Part shown: positions 1-6,987 of the stretch, one piece after another
How the letters are laid out: each line of letters starts with the position of its first letter
Position numbering within the stretch: position 1 is the first letter of the stretch
Origin: Salinisphaera sp035690525
GTDB lineage: Bacteria; Pseudomonadota; Gammaproteobacteria; Nevskiales; Salinisphaeraceae
Length of the DNA stretch: 14,334 nt
Direction: 5' to 3'
Assembly (NCBI RefSeq): GCF_035690525.1
Contig: NZ_DASSKM010000138.1
Coordinates: forward strand, 1-14,334
Translations under genes and position numbers: made by a program
Notes under the pieces: generated by a model
Databases searched by the model: none
The model's input: only the letters and a program-made list of their open reading frames with translations
Told to the model about the DNA's origin: nothing

Positions 1-53
1 CGCAGGCGTACGCATTGACCGTTCTTGATGTCGATGGCAGGGATGAGTAGCAC
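1..53 (-). CDS. hisA: HisA N-terminus, partial (phosphoribosylformimino-AICAR-phosphate isomerase)
   Basis: Only the first 17 codons are inside the window; the gene runs off the left edge. The minus strand reads V(M)LLIPAIDIKNGQCVRL, the classic HisA start. The Asp at residue 8 (PAID) is the conserved catalytic base of this beta/alpha barrel. HisA isomerises ProFAR to PRFAR, the substrate of the HisH-HisF synthase. The start is a GTG at 51-53, chosen because the family alignment begins exactly here and an AGGAG ribosome site lies 8 bases upstream; no in-frame ATG is visible upstream. It follows hisH after a 66-bp gap on the same strand, so it probably belongs to a hisB-hisH-hisA(-hisF) operon. 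Confidence 0.93.
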   Translation of the reverse strand, partial: MLLIPAIDIKNGQCVRL

Positions 54-61
54 GCCGTTTT

Positions 62-66
62 CTCCT
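62..66 (-). promoter_or_regulatory. Ribosome binding site of hisA
   Basis: The minus strand reads AGGAG here, 8 bases before the GTG at 53. It supports the GTG as the real hisA start, although no ATG is present. Confidence 0.7.
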
Positions 67-119
67 CGCTCTAGATTTACGGCCGATGACTATGGAAGAG
101 GCCACGACGACGCGCGCCG

Positions 120-764
120 TCAGGCGCCGCCGTTCCACTCCAGGAAATTGGCGAGCAGCTGCAGCCCGGCGGACTGGCTTTTCTCGGGATGGAACTGGAC
201 CGCGAAGACATTCTCGCGCAGCACCATCGAGGCAAAGCGCGCGCCGTAGTCGGTGGTGCCGGCGATATGCCCGGGATCGTCGGGCACGACATAATAACTG
301 TGCACGAAGTAGAACCAGGAATCGGACGCGATATTCTTCCACAGCGGATGGTGGCGCTCCTGACGTACCTGGTTCCACCCCATATGCGGGATCTTGCGTC
401 GCGAGCCGTCGGCCCCGGTCTCGGGATCGGCGAATTTCACGGTATCGCCGGGAAAGGCGCCGAGGCATTCCACGCCGCCCGATTCCTCCGAATGCGCCAT
501 CAGCGCCTCGATGCCGAGACACACGCCCATCAGCGGCTTGACGCCGAGCACGCTATGCAGCATGTCGTCGAGTTCGAGCCGTTGGAGTTCGTCCATGCAG
601 TGCCCAATCGCGCCCACGCCGGGCAGGACCAGCCGGTCCATGCGCGCGAGCGCGTCCGGGTCGAAGCTGACCTCGATCTGCTCGTCCGAGGCGACGTAGC
701 GCAACGCCTTGGTAATCGAGTGCAGATTGCCCATGCCGTAGTCGATGATGCCGACGGTTGCCAT
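120..764 (-). CDS. hisH: Imidazole glycerol phosphate synthase, glutaminase subunit HisH
   Basis: 214 aa, the usual length for HisH. It is a class I glutamine amidotransferase that releases ammonia from glutamine and channels it to HisF, which makes imidazole glycerol phosphate and AICAR. Visible motifs: IDYGMGNLHS near the N-terminus, LPGVGA (48-53, oxyanion strand region), nucleophile Cys82 in GVCLGIE, PHMGWNQV (126-133), FVHSYY (153-158), and the catalytic His192 and Glu194 in FHPEKSQ. One oddity: the residue four after the catalytic Cys is Glu86 (codon GAG), where glutamine amidotransferases of this class normally have Gln (CLGxQ). The start is an ATG 21 bp after hisB, without a clear Shine-Dalgarno. 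It lies between hisB and hisA on the same strand. Confidence 0.96.
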   Translation of the reverse strand: MATVGIIDYGMGNLHSITKALRYVASDEQIEVSFDPDALARMDRLVLPGVGAIGHCMDELQRLELDDMLHSVLGVKPLMGVCLGIEALMAHSEESGGVECLGAFPGDTVKFADPETGADGSRRKIPHMGWNQVRQERHHPLWKNIASDSWFYFVHSYYVVPDDPGHIAGTTDYGARFASMVLRENVFAVQFHPEKSQSAGLQLLANFLEWNGGA

Positions 765-785
765 AAAAAACGGAGAGGTTCGAGC

Positions 786-1379
786 TTACAGGCTGCCCTT
801 GGTCGAGGGCAGGGCGTCGGGAGCGCGTTCGTCACGGGCCACGGCGGCGCGCAGCGCCCGGCCGAAGGCCTTGAACAGCGTTTCCGCGATGTGATGCGCG
901 TTGTCGCCGGCCAGGGTATCCATATGCAGCGTCAGTGCGGCGCCGCTGGCCACACCGCCAAAGAACTCGCGCACCAGTTCGGTGTCGAAGGCGCCGATTT
1001 TCTCGGCGGTGAAGTGCACGCGAAAATGCAGGCCGGGGCGGCCGGAAAAATCCAGCACCACCCGCGACAGCGCTTCGTCGAGCGGCACATAGGCATGGCC
1101 GTAGCGCATGATGCCTTTCTTGTCCCCGATCGCCGTCTTCAGGGCGGCACCCAGACAGATGCCGACATCCTCGACCGTATGATGATCGTCGATATGCAGA
1201 TCGCCCTTGGCGCGCACGTCGAGATCGACCAGCCCGTGCCGGGCCAGTTGGTGCAGCATGTGCTCGAAAAAGCCGACGCCGGTATCAGCGGTGAAATCGC
1301 CCGCGCCGTCCAGATTCACACTGAGCTGGATAGCGGTCTCGGCGGTGCAGCGTTCGATCGTGGCGCGACGCGCTGTCAT
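786..1379 (-). CDS. hisB: Imidazoleglycerol-phosphate dehydratase HisB (monofunctional)
   Basis: 197 aa, the length of the monofunctional dehydratase, without the histidinol-phosphatase domain that E. coli HisB carries. It converts imidazole glycerol phosphate to imidazole acetol phosphate in histidine synthesis. The two metal-binding repeats are clear: GFFEHMLHQLARHG (36-49), DDHHTVEDVG (64-73) and NAHHIAE (160-166). The chain ends in PSTKGSL, close to the family tail PSTKGVL. The ATG at 1379 fits the family N-terminus (RRATIERCTAET). It is the first gene of the hisB-hisH-hisA cluster; a possible -10 box lies 36 bp upstream. Confidence 0.97.
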   Translation of the reverse strand: MTARRATIERCTAETAIQLSVNLDGAGDFTADTGVGFFEHMLHQLARHGLVDLDVRAKGDLHIDDHHTVEDVGICLGAALKTAIGDKKGIMRYGHAYVPLDEALSRVVLDFSGRPGLHFRVHFTAEKIGAFDTELVREFFGGVASGAALTLHMDTLAGDNAHHIAETLFKAFGRALRAAVARDERAPDALPSTKGSL

Positions 1380-1415
1380 GGTCTCGCAGTATGCTCGAAT
1401 CCCTGGGGACGGACG

Positions 1416-1421
1416 ATCATA
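1416..1421 (-). promoter_or_regulatory. Candidate -10 box for hisBHA
   Basis: The minus strand reads TATGAT, one mismatch from TATAAT, 36 bp before the hisB ATG and inside the 105-bp gap after dtd. No good -35 box is seen at 16-18 bp, so this is only a suggestion that hisB has its own promoter. Confidence 0.3.
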
Positions 1422-1449
1422 CGCCGTTGATCGCGCCGATGCGAGAGCA

Positions 1450-1474
1450 AAGAACCCGGGCTTGTCACAGGCCC
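1450..1474 (-). terminator. Weak possible terminator after dtd
   Basis: On the minus strand GGGC and GCCC (1474-1471 and 1461-1458) can pair around a 9-base loop, followed by GGGTTCTTT. It starts 11 bases after the dtd stop. The stem is only 4 bp and the T-tract is broken, so termination here is uncertain. Confidence 0.25.
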
Positions 1475-1484
1475 TTGATGGTAT

Positions 1485-1922
1485 CTAGGCGTTCAGCCAG
1501 AAAGTGACCGGACCGTCATTGACCAGTGCGACCTGCATGTCGGCGCCGAAGCGGCCGGCCTCGACCAGCGCATGACGCTCGGCAAGCGTAGCGACCAAGA
1601 GATCGAACAACGGCGCGGCGCGCTCCGGGTCGCAGGCGGTGGAAAAACCCGGTCGGTTGCCGCGCCGGGTGTCCGCGGCCAGCGTGAACTGCGGTACCGC
1701 CAGCACCGCCTTGTTCGCCGTGATCGCGCCGAGATTCATGCGGTTCGACGCGTCGGCGAAGATGCGATAAGCCAGCACGCGCTCGGCCAGACGCCGCGCG
1801 CGCGCTTCGGTGTCGTCGGGTTCGGCGGCGACCAGTGCGAGCACGCCGGGCCCAATGGCGGCGATACACTGGTCTTCCACCGTGACCGAGGCCCGGCTGA
1901 CCCGCTGAATCAGCGCGATCAT
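1485..1922 (-). CDS. dtd: D-aminoacyl-tRNA deacylase
   Basis: 145 aa, the same length as E. coli Dtd. It hydrolyses D-aminoacyl-tRNAs (and glycyl-tRNA-Ala) and so keeps D-amino acids out of protein; cytosolic homodimer. Seen: MIALIQRVSRASVTV at the start, YRIFAD, RMNL, QFTLAADTRRGNRP (78-91) with Thr80, and the cross-subunit Gly-cisPro motif VNDGPVTF (134-141, Gly137-Pro138). In the first motif, normally SQFTL, Ser77 is Pro (VPQFTL). The reading frame stays open far upstream, but the family start is MIALIQR at 1922, and this ATG overlaps the thrB stop as ATGA (1919-1922), which suggests translational coupling to thrB. Confidence 0.96.
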   Translation of the reverse strand: MIALIQRVSRASVTVEDQCIAAIGPGVLALVAAEPDDTEARARRLAERVLAYRIFADASNRMNLGAITANKAVLAVPQFTLAADTRRGNRPGFSTACDPERAAPLFDLLVATLAERHALVEAGRFGADMQVALVNDGPVTFWLNA

Positions 1923-2872
1923 GCGGGAACGAGTGCCGGCGCGGCCTCGCGATGGGCGAGCAGCAAGCGCTTGAACGGCGCCGGGTCCTTGATATGCACG
2001 ACTTCGCCGCTCATCGGAAAATACGCATCGATCAGGCGCGAGGCCCAGAAACGAAGGGCGGCCGCACGCAACATGGCCGGCCAGGCCGCGATTTCGGCAT
2101 CGGTCGGCGCGCGCCGGCGCGTATAGGCGTGCATGAACGCCTGCCAGAACGCCGGCCGATAGCGTTCGTCGTCGCCGAAGGCCCAGTCGTTGCAGATAAT
2201 CGCCAGATCGAACAGCAGATAATCGTGGCAGGCGTAGTAGAAATCGATCAGCCCGGAAACCCGTGCATGGTCGAACAGCACGTTGTCGCGAAACAGATCG
2301 GCGTGCACGACCGCGGCCGGCAGTTCGGCGTAGAGCGTGCCGATTGCCTCCTGCTGAAAAGCGATTTCCTCGGCCAGCAGGGCATGTTCCGCGGTGTCCA
2401 TCAGGCCGTTCAGCCGCCGCGCGGCCGCCGCGACCCAGTCGAGGTTGCGCGCGTTCTTCTGTACCGGCGTGAAGCCGGACACCGCGCGGTGCATCTCCGC
2501 CACCACCCCGCCGAGCGAGCGGCAATGGTCCGGCCCCGGCGCCGTCTCGCTGGCACCGCTCAGCCGATAGACCAGCGCCGCCGGGCGCCCGCGCACGCGG
2601 CTGAGAAAACCGCCGTCATCGCGCGCGACCGGATGCGCGCAGGGCACGCCGTGGCCGGCCAGATGATCCATGAGTTGCATGAAGAAGGGCAACTCGGATT
2701 CGTCGACCTGCTCGAACAGGGTCAGCACCCAGCGTCCGAGGCTGGTGTCGACGAAATAGTTGGTGTTGGTCACGCCGGCGGAGATGCCGGCGAAGTCCTC
2801 GAGTTCGCCGACCGCGTAATGCGCCAGCAGCGCGCACAGGTCGTCGGCTTCGACACGGGTATAAACGGACAC
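1919..2872 (-). CDS. thrB: Homoserine kinase, APH-like (type II ThrB)
   Basis: 317 aa. It phosphorylates L-homoserine with ATP in threonine synthesis. It belongs to the aminoglycoside-phosphotransferase-like homoserine kinases of Pseudomonas and rhizobia, not the GHMP-type ThrB of E. coli. Seen: GVTNTNYFVDT (33-43, nucleotide loop), the catalytic loop HADLFRDN (190-197) with Asp192 and Asn197, LIDFYYACHDYLLFDLA (208-224, with the metal-binding Asp210), ALRFWASRL (272-280) and HIKDP (293-297). The start is GTG at 2872, chosen because MSVYTxxE matches relatives; the Shine-Dalgarno is weak. It lies 10 bp after the TPR gene and overlaps dtd by 4 bp, so TPR-thrB-dtd is likely one operon. Confidence 0.94.
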   Translation of the reverse strand: MSVYTRVEADDLCALLAHYAVGELEDFAGISAGVTNTNYFVDTSLGRWVLTLFEQVDESELPFFMQLMDHLAGHGVPCAHPVARDDGGFLSRVRGRPAALVYRLSGASETAPGPDHCRSLGGVVAEMHRAVSGFTPVQKNARNLDWVAAAARRLNGLMDTAEHALLAEEIAFQQEAIGTLYAELPAAVVHADLFRDNVLFDHARVSGLIDFYYACHDYLLFDLAIICNDWAFGDDERYRPAFWQAFMHAYTRRRAPTDAEIAAWPAMLRAAALRFWASRLIDAYFPMSGEVVHIKDPAPFKRLLLAHREAAPALVPA

Positions 2873-2882
2873 TAAAAACGGC

Positions 2883-3203
2883 CTACTTGGCGGCGCGCCG
2901 GGCGCGCTTGAGAAATACCTGCATCTCCTTGGCGGCCTGGTTGTCGCCGCGTCTGCCGGCGACCTCGATGCCGCGGGTCAGGGTATCGATCGCGGCATCG
3001 ATCTCGCCGGCCTCCAACAGAACCCGGCCGTAAAGCTTCCATGCCGCCGAATATTCGCCGTCCTGCTCGACGGCCGCGGCCAGATGGGTGATCGCGGCCG
3101 CGTGATCGCCGTTTTTATGCAGCAGTTCGCCGAGCGTAAAGCGCGCCAGCGGCGTGTCCTGCCCGGCGTCGATCATGGCTTGGAGTCGGTCCTGCATTGT
3201 CAT
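2883..3203 (-). CDS. Small tetratricopeptide-repeat protein
   Basis: 106 aa, soluble, with no signal peptide. About two TPR-like helical hairpins are visible: residues 17-50 (FTLGELLHKNGDHAAAITHL) and 51-84 (AAWKLYGRVLLEAGEIDAAI), followed by a basic C-terminal helix ending KRARRAAK. TPRs usually bind other proteins; the partner here is unknown and I do not assign a function. It is the first gene of a probable TPR-thrB-dtd unit, 33 bp after trkH. Two ATGs, 3203 and 3197, could start it; neither has a clear Shine-Dalgarno, and a -10-like box sits only 6 bp before the first. Confidence 0.8.
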   Translation of the reverse strand: MTMQDRLQAMIDAGQDTPLARFTLGELLHKNGDHAAAITHLAAAVEQDGEYSAAWKLYGRVLLEAGEIDAAIDTLTRGIEVAGRRGDNQAAKEMQVFLKRARRAAK

Positions 3204-3209
3204 ACCGCG

Positions 3210-3240
3210 ATTGTACCCAAACGCCGGGGCCTGGCGTCAG
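3210..3240 (-). promoter_or_regulatory. Candidate promoter for TPR-thrB-dtd
   Basis: The minus strand has TACAAT (3215-3210, one mismatch from TATAAT) and a CTGACG -35-like box (3240-3235) at a long 19-bp spacing. The -10 ends 6 bp before the ATG at 3203, so a start 6-7 bp downstream would give almost no leader. The -35 overlaps the trkH stop codon. Confidence 0.4.
3221..3237 (-). terminator. Possible weak terminator of trkH
   Basis: ACGCC and GGCGT pair around a 7-base loop; on the minus strand the stem is followed by TTTGGG. It begins at the trkH stop codon. The stem is short and the T-run is only 3, and it overlaps the candidate TPR promoter spacer. Confidence 0.3.
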
Positions 3241-4718
3241 CGCCGCCAGAAAGCCGGCGTGAGAATCACCAGCAGGGTGAAGACCTCGAGCCGGCCGAGC
3301 AGCATGGCCAGACACAGCACCCATTTGGCCAGACTCGGAATGCCCGCCATGTTCGTGGCCACGCTGCCCAGCCCCGGGCCGACGTTGTTGATGGTGGCGG
3401 CCACGGCCGAGAACGAGGTCAGCTCGTTCATCCCGGTCGCAAGCAGAATCAGGAACATCACGGCGAACACGGTGACGTAAACCGAGAAGAAGCCCCAGAC
3501 CGCCTGCACCACGCGATCCGGAATGACCTTGCCGCCCATCTTGATCGGAATCTCGGCGTTGGGGTGCACCAGCCGGGTGATCTCGCGCGTGCCCTGCCTG
3601 GCCAGCAGCATGAAGCGCACGACCTTCATCCCGCCGGTGGTCGCGCCGGCGCAGCCGCCGATGAAGCTGCCGAGCAGCAGGAACATGGGAATGAAGCTCG
3701 GCCAGACCCAGTAGTCACCGAGGGTGAAGCCGGTCGTGGTGCCGATCGAGACCACCTGGAACACCGCCCGCACGGCGGCATCGGGCAAGTCCACGTAGGT
3801 GCCGGCCGCCAGCAGCACGACCGTGGTCAGCGCGCCGGCGCCCAGCACCATGATCAAGAAAACGCGCGTTTCCGGGTCGCGCCAGTAGTTCAAGGGATTG
3901 GCGCTACGCCAGACGGTGAAGTGCATGCCGAAACTGATCGCCCCGATCAACATGCTCACGATCGCGACCAATTCGACCTTGGTGCTTTGGTAATAACCCA
4001 GCGAAAGATCGTGGTTCGCGAAACCGCCGGTGGCGATCGCGGAAAACGCGTTGCTGACGGCATCGAACGGCGAATTGCCGGCCAGCCAGAACAACGCCGC
4101 CGATACGATCGTGAGCGACACGTAGAGATACCATAGCGCCTTGGCGGTCTCGCGGATGCGCGGCGTGAGCTTGGAGTCCTTGATCGGCCCCGGGGTTTCG
4201 GCGCGATAGAGCTGCATGCCGCCCACGCCCAGCATCGGCAGCACGGCGACCGCCAACACGATGATGCCCAGGCCGCCCATCCAGTGCAGCAGCACGCGCC
4301 AGAACAGAATGGCGTGGGGCAGGATGTCCAGGCCGGTGAGCACGGTTGCGCCGGTGGTCGTGAGCCCGGAAACCGACTCGAACGCCGCGTCGGTGAAGCT
4401 CATGTTGGGCTGGGTCGCCAGCCACAGCGGGATCGCGCCGAACAGGCTCAGCACCATCCAGAACAGCACCACGACCAGAAAACCGTCGCGAATCTTGAGT
4501 TCGCGCTCGACGCGTCGGGTCGGCCACCAGGCGGCCAGCCCGGTGGCCAGGGTAATCGCGAAGCCGATCGCGAAGGCCTCGATCTCGCCGTCGCCGTAGA
4601 TCAGCGCCACGCCGATCGGCGCCAGCATGGACACCGAAAAGATCATCAGCAGCAGCCCGACCACGCGCTGCACGATTGCGTAGTAGTAGTTGAGCCGGCC
4701 CTGGAAAAGAGAACGCAT
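3237..4718 (-). CDS. trkH: Trk potassium uptake channel subunit TrkH
   Basis: 493 aa, the usual TrkH size, inner membrane. It is the K+-translocating subunit; TrkA gates it from the cytosol. The four selectivity-filter loops are visible: SGLTTTGATVL (117-127), ATGGFAN (229-235), SIGTTTGFTLGD (324-335) and NNVGPGLGS (444-452), each supplying the central Gly of the filter. About ten hydrophobic segments surround them. HWMGGLGIIVLAVAVLPMLG (145-164) and the end LGRLEVFTLLVILTPAFWRR (474-493) are typical of TrkH/TrkG. It starts 6 bp after trkA, so the two are probably co-transcribed. The ATG has only a weak ribosome site, which fits translation coupled to trkA. Confidence 0.97.
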   Translation of the reverse strand: MRSLFQGRLNYYYAIVQRVVGLLLMIFSVSMLAPIGVALIYGDGEIEAFAIGFAITLATGLAAWWPTRRVERELKIRDGFLVVVLFWMVLSLFGAIPLWLATQPNMSFTDAAFESVSGLTTTGATVLTGLDILPHAILFWRVLLHWMGGLGIIVLAVAVLPMLGVGGMQLYRAETPGPIKDSKLTPRIRETAKALWYLYVSLTIVSAALFWLAGNSPFDAVSNAFSAIATGGFANHDLSLGYYQSTKVELVAIVSMLIGAISFGMHFTVWRSANPLNYWRDPETRVFLIMVLGAGALTTVVLLAAGTYVDLPDAAVRAVFQVVSIGTTTGFTLGDYWVWPSFIPMFLLLGSFIGGCAGATTGGMKVVRFMLLARQGTREITRLVHPNAEIPIKMGGKVIPDRVVQAVWGFFSVYVTVFAVMFLILLATGMNELTSFSAVAATINNVGPGLGSVATNMAGIPSLAKWVLCLAMLLGRLEVFTLLVILTPAFWRR

Positions 4719-4724
4719 GGTCGA

Positions 4725-6104
4725 TCAGACGTAGGACACGCCGACCTGGAACAATTGCTCGACCTCGGCGGTGTATTGCTTGTCGATGATGAAAATCATC
4801 ACGTGGTCGCCGGATTCGATCACCGTATCGTGGTGGGCGATCAGCACGTCGTCGCCGCGCGCGATCGCGCCGATGGAGGCGCCCGGCGGCAGCTTGATTT
4901 CGTCGATGCGCCGGCCGACCACGCGCGAGTTGGAGCGCTCGCCGTGGGCGATCGCCTCGATCGCCTCGGCCGCGCCGCGGCGCAGCGTGTGGGCGCGCAC
5001 CACATCGCCGCGGCGGACATGCGCGAGCAGGGCGGAGATGGTCGATTGCTTGGGCGAGATGGCGATATCGATCTGGGTGCCGGATGTTTCGACCAGATCC
5101 ACATAAGCCAGCCGATTGATCAGCGACATCGCCTTGCGCGCGCCGAGCCGTTTTGCGAGCATCGCCGCCAGGATGTTGGCCTCGTCGTCGTCGGTGACCG
5201 AGCAGAACACATCGACCGATTCGATGTTTTCCTCGCGCAGCAGGGCCTCGTTGGCGGCGTCGCCGTTGAGTACGATCGCCCGGTTGACGCGCTCGGACAG
5301 CCAGCGCGCGCGCTGCGGATTGTGTTCGATGATCTTGACTTGGCACTGATTTTCCAGCGCCAGCGCCAGTCGCATGCCGATATTGCCGCCGCCAGCAAGC
5401 ATCACGCGCTTGACCGGGCGATCGATCTTGCGCAGCTCGCCGATCACCTGCTTGATATCGCGCCGGGCGGCGACGAAAAACACCTCGTCGTCGGCCTCGA
5501 CAATGGTGTCGCCTTTTGGAATCAATGGCTTGCCACGGCGATAGATGGCCACCACGCGGGTATCCACGTTGGGGATATGCTGACGTAGGGCGCTGAGTTC
5601 GTTGCCGACCAGCGGGCCGCCGTAATACGCCTTCACGCCGACCACCTGAACGCGGCCCTCGGCGAAATCGACCACCTGTAGCGCGCCGGGGTACTGGATC
5701 AGCCGCTTGATATAGTCGGTGACGAGTTGCTCCGGGCTGATCGACATATCGATCGGGATCGCGTCCTGATGGAACAGCCGTTCCTCGACCAGGTATTCCG
5801 CGGAACGAATACGCGCGATCTTAGTCGGGGTATGAAAGAGGGTGTAGGCAATCTGGCAGGCGACCATGTTGATCTCATCGACCGCGGTCACGGCAATGAT
5901 CATGTCCGCGTCGTTGGCCCCCGCATCGCGCAGTACCGCGGGGTGCGCGGCATAGCCGTGCACGGCACGGATGTCGAGCCGGTCCTGCAATGGGCGCAGC
6001 AGCGATTCGTTGGTGTCGACGACGGTCACGTCGTTCGATTCGTGGGCCAGATTTTCGGCGAGTGTGGCGCCGACCTCGCCCGCCCCCAAAATAATAATCT
6101 TCAT
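4725..6104 (-). CDS. trkA: Trk system regulatory subunit TrkA
   Basis: 459 aa (E. coli TrkA is 458). Peripheral membrane protein that binds NAD(H)/ATP and controls TrkH. It has the expected duplicated layout: RCK-N domain 1 with GAGEVG (7-12) and Asp30 at the end of beta 2, RCK-C 1 (about 140-225), RCK-N 2 with GGGNIG (238-243) and Glu260, then RCK-C 2 (about 372-455). I start it at the ATG at 6104 (MKIIILGAGEVG), which matches relatives. A TTG three codons upstream is also open but less likely. A promoter-like pair lies directly upstream in the 111-bp gap shared with divergent hisI. Confidence 0.96.
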   Translation of the reverse strand: MKIIILGAGEVGATLAENLAHESNDVTVVDTNESLLRPLQDRLDIRAVHGYAAHPAVLRDAGANDADMIIAVTAVDEINMVACQIAYTLFHTPTKIARIRSAEYLVEERLFHQDAIPIDMSISPEQLVTDYIKRLIQYPGALQVVDFAEGRVQVVGVKAYYGGPLVGNELSALRQHIPNVDTRVVAIYRRGKPLIPKGDTIVEADDEVFFVAARRDIKQVIGELRKIDRPVKRVMLAGGGNIGMRLALALENQCQVKIIEHNPQRARWLSERVNRAIVLNGDAANEALLREENIESVDVFCSVTDDDEANILAAMLAKRLGARKAMSLINRLAYVDLVETSGTQIDIAISPKQSTISALLAHVRRGDVVRAHTLRRGAAEAIEAIAHGERSNSRVVGRRIDEIKLPPGASIGAIARGDDVLIAHHDTVIESGDHVMIFIIDKQYTAEVEQLFQVGVSYV

Positions 6105-6112
6105 GCGCGGCA

Positions 6113-6141
6113 ACAGTAGATTGCGCCCGCGGGCGTTGCAA
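6113..6141 (-). promoter_or_regulatory. Candidate sigma70 promoter of trkA-trkH
   Basis: Minus strand: TTGCAA (6141-6136), a 17-bp spacer, then TACTGT (6118-6113). The spacing is ideal; the hexamers match 4/6 and 3/6. The spacer holds the palindrome CGCCCGCGGGCG. The -10 ends 8 bp before the trkA ATG, so the leader would be only 1-3 bases. Confidence 0.35.
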
Positions 6142-6215
6142 CAGCGCGCGGCTGGGTTGTTCGCGATACGGACGGTAGGATACGGCGCACCGCGTCACAT
6201 AAGGGAATTCGAGCG

Positions 6216-6623
6216 ATGGGTTCGAGCGAGACAAACGATTGGCTGGCGGCCGTCGACTGGGACGAGCGCGGCTTGGCGCCGGTGATCACGCAATCCGTGG
6301 ATACGCAGCGCGTGCTGACCCTGGCCTGGATGAACCGCGAGGCGCTGGCCGCCAGCGTGGAATCCGGTTATGCGACGTATTGGTCGCGCTCGCGGCGCGC
6401 GCTCTGGCGCAAAGGCGAGACCTCCGGCAATCTGCAGCGTATCGTCGAGATCGCGCTGGACTGCGACAATGACGCGTTGCTGTTGCGGGTCGAGCAAATC
6501 GGCGGCGTCGCGTGTCATACCGGCCGTGAATCCTGTTTCTTCCAAATCCTGGACGGCGATACCTGGGTCACCCGCGATCCCGTGCTCAAGGATCCACAGC
6601 GAATGTATGGTCTGCATGAATAA
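6216..6623 (+). CDS. hisI: Phosphoribosyl-AMP cyclohydrolase
   Basis: 135 aa, cytosolic. It opens the purine ring of PR-AMP in the third step of histidine synthesis. Motifs: AWMNREAL (37-44), SRSRRALWRKGETSGNLQ (57-74), the Mg2+ site Asp82, Asp84, Asp86 in DCDND, and the Zn2+ cysteines Cys83, Cys100 (ACHTGR) and Cys107 (SCFF). It is a stand-alone HisI, as in Pseudomonas, and not a HisIE fusion as in E. coli. It overlaps hisE by 8 bp and leads directly into tatABC. The ATG follows AAGGGA at a longish spacing. The 111-bp upstream region is shared with trkA; I see no convincing plus-strand promoter in it. Confidence 0.97.
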   Translation: MGSSETNDWLAAVDWDERGLAPVITQSVDTQRVLTLAWMNREALAASVESGYATYWSRSRRALWRKGETSGNLQRIVEIALDCDNDALLLRVEQIGGVACHTGRESCFFQILDGDTWVTRDPVLKDPQRMYGLHE

Positions 6624-6972
6624 CGATGCTACGCCCGCAACCGATGTTTTCACGGCGCTGGACGCCGCCTTGGCCGAACGTCGTACAGCGAATCCCACCC
6701 GTAGCTACACCGCATCGTTGTATGATGGCGGTGTGGCCGCGATCTGCGACAAAATCGACGAGGAAGCGGCCGAGGTGATCGAGGCCGCGCGCGGCGACGA
6801 CGATTCTCATGTCGTGCACGAAGTCGCCGATCTGTGGTTTCACTGCATGGTTCTGCTCCAGTCCCGAGGGCTGGATTCCTCGACGGTAAAAAACGAACTG
6901 GCCCGGCGCTTCGGCGTTTCAGGGCACGAGGAGAAAGCCGCCCGTGATATACAGGGCGGAGATAACGGCTAA
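6616..6972 (+). CDS. hisE: Phosphoribosyl-ATP pyrophosphatase
   Basis: 118 aa. It removes pyrophosphate from PR-ATP, the second step of histidine synthesis. It is an all-alpha MazG-like fold; the metal-binding acidic motif is visible as KIDEEAAEVIEAA (46-58) with HEVADLWFH (68-76), which give Glu49, Glu50, Glu53, Glu69 and Asp72. RSYTASLYDGG (29-39) matches the family substrate loop. The ATG at 6616 lies inside the last codons of hisI (8-bp overlap), so translation is likely coupled. An in-frame ATG at 6607 would add MVC. tatA follows after 15 bp, so the five genes hisI-hisE-tatABC look like one operon. Confidence 0.94.
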   Translation: MNNDATPATDVFTALDAALAERRTANPTRSYTASLYDGGVAAICDKIDEEAAEVIEAARGDDDSHVVHEVADLWFHCMVLLQSRGLDSSTVKNELARRFGVSGHEEKAARDIQGGDNG

Positions 6973-6987
6973 CACCAAGAGGTTATT

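Noticed and set aside
189..1430. 413-residue plus-strand open frame
   Set aside because: Shadow of hisH and hisB, which have complete catalytic motifs on the minus strand; long antisense frames are usual at this GC content.
1485..2525. 346-residue frame that would extend Dtd at its N-terminus
   Set aside because: The extension is thrB in another frame; Dtd starts at 1922 with the family sequence MIALIQR.
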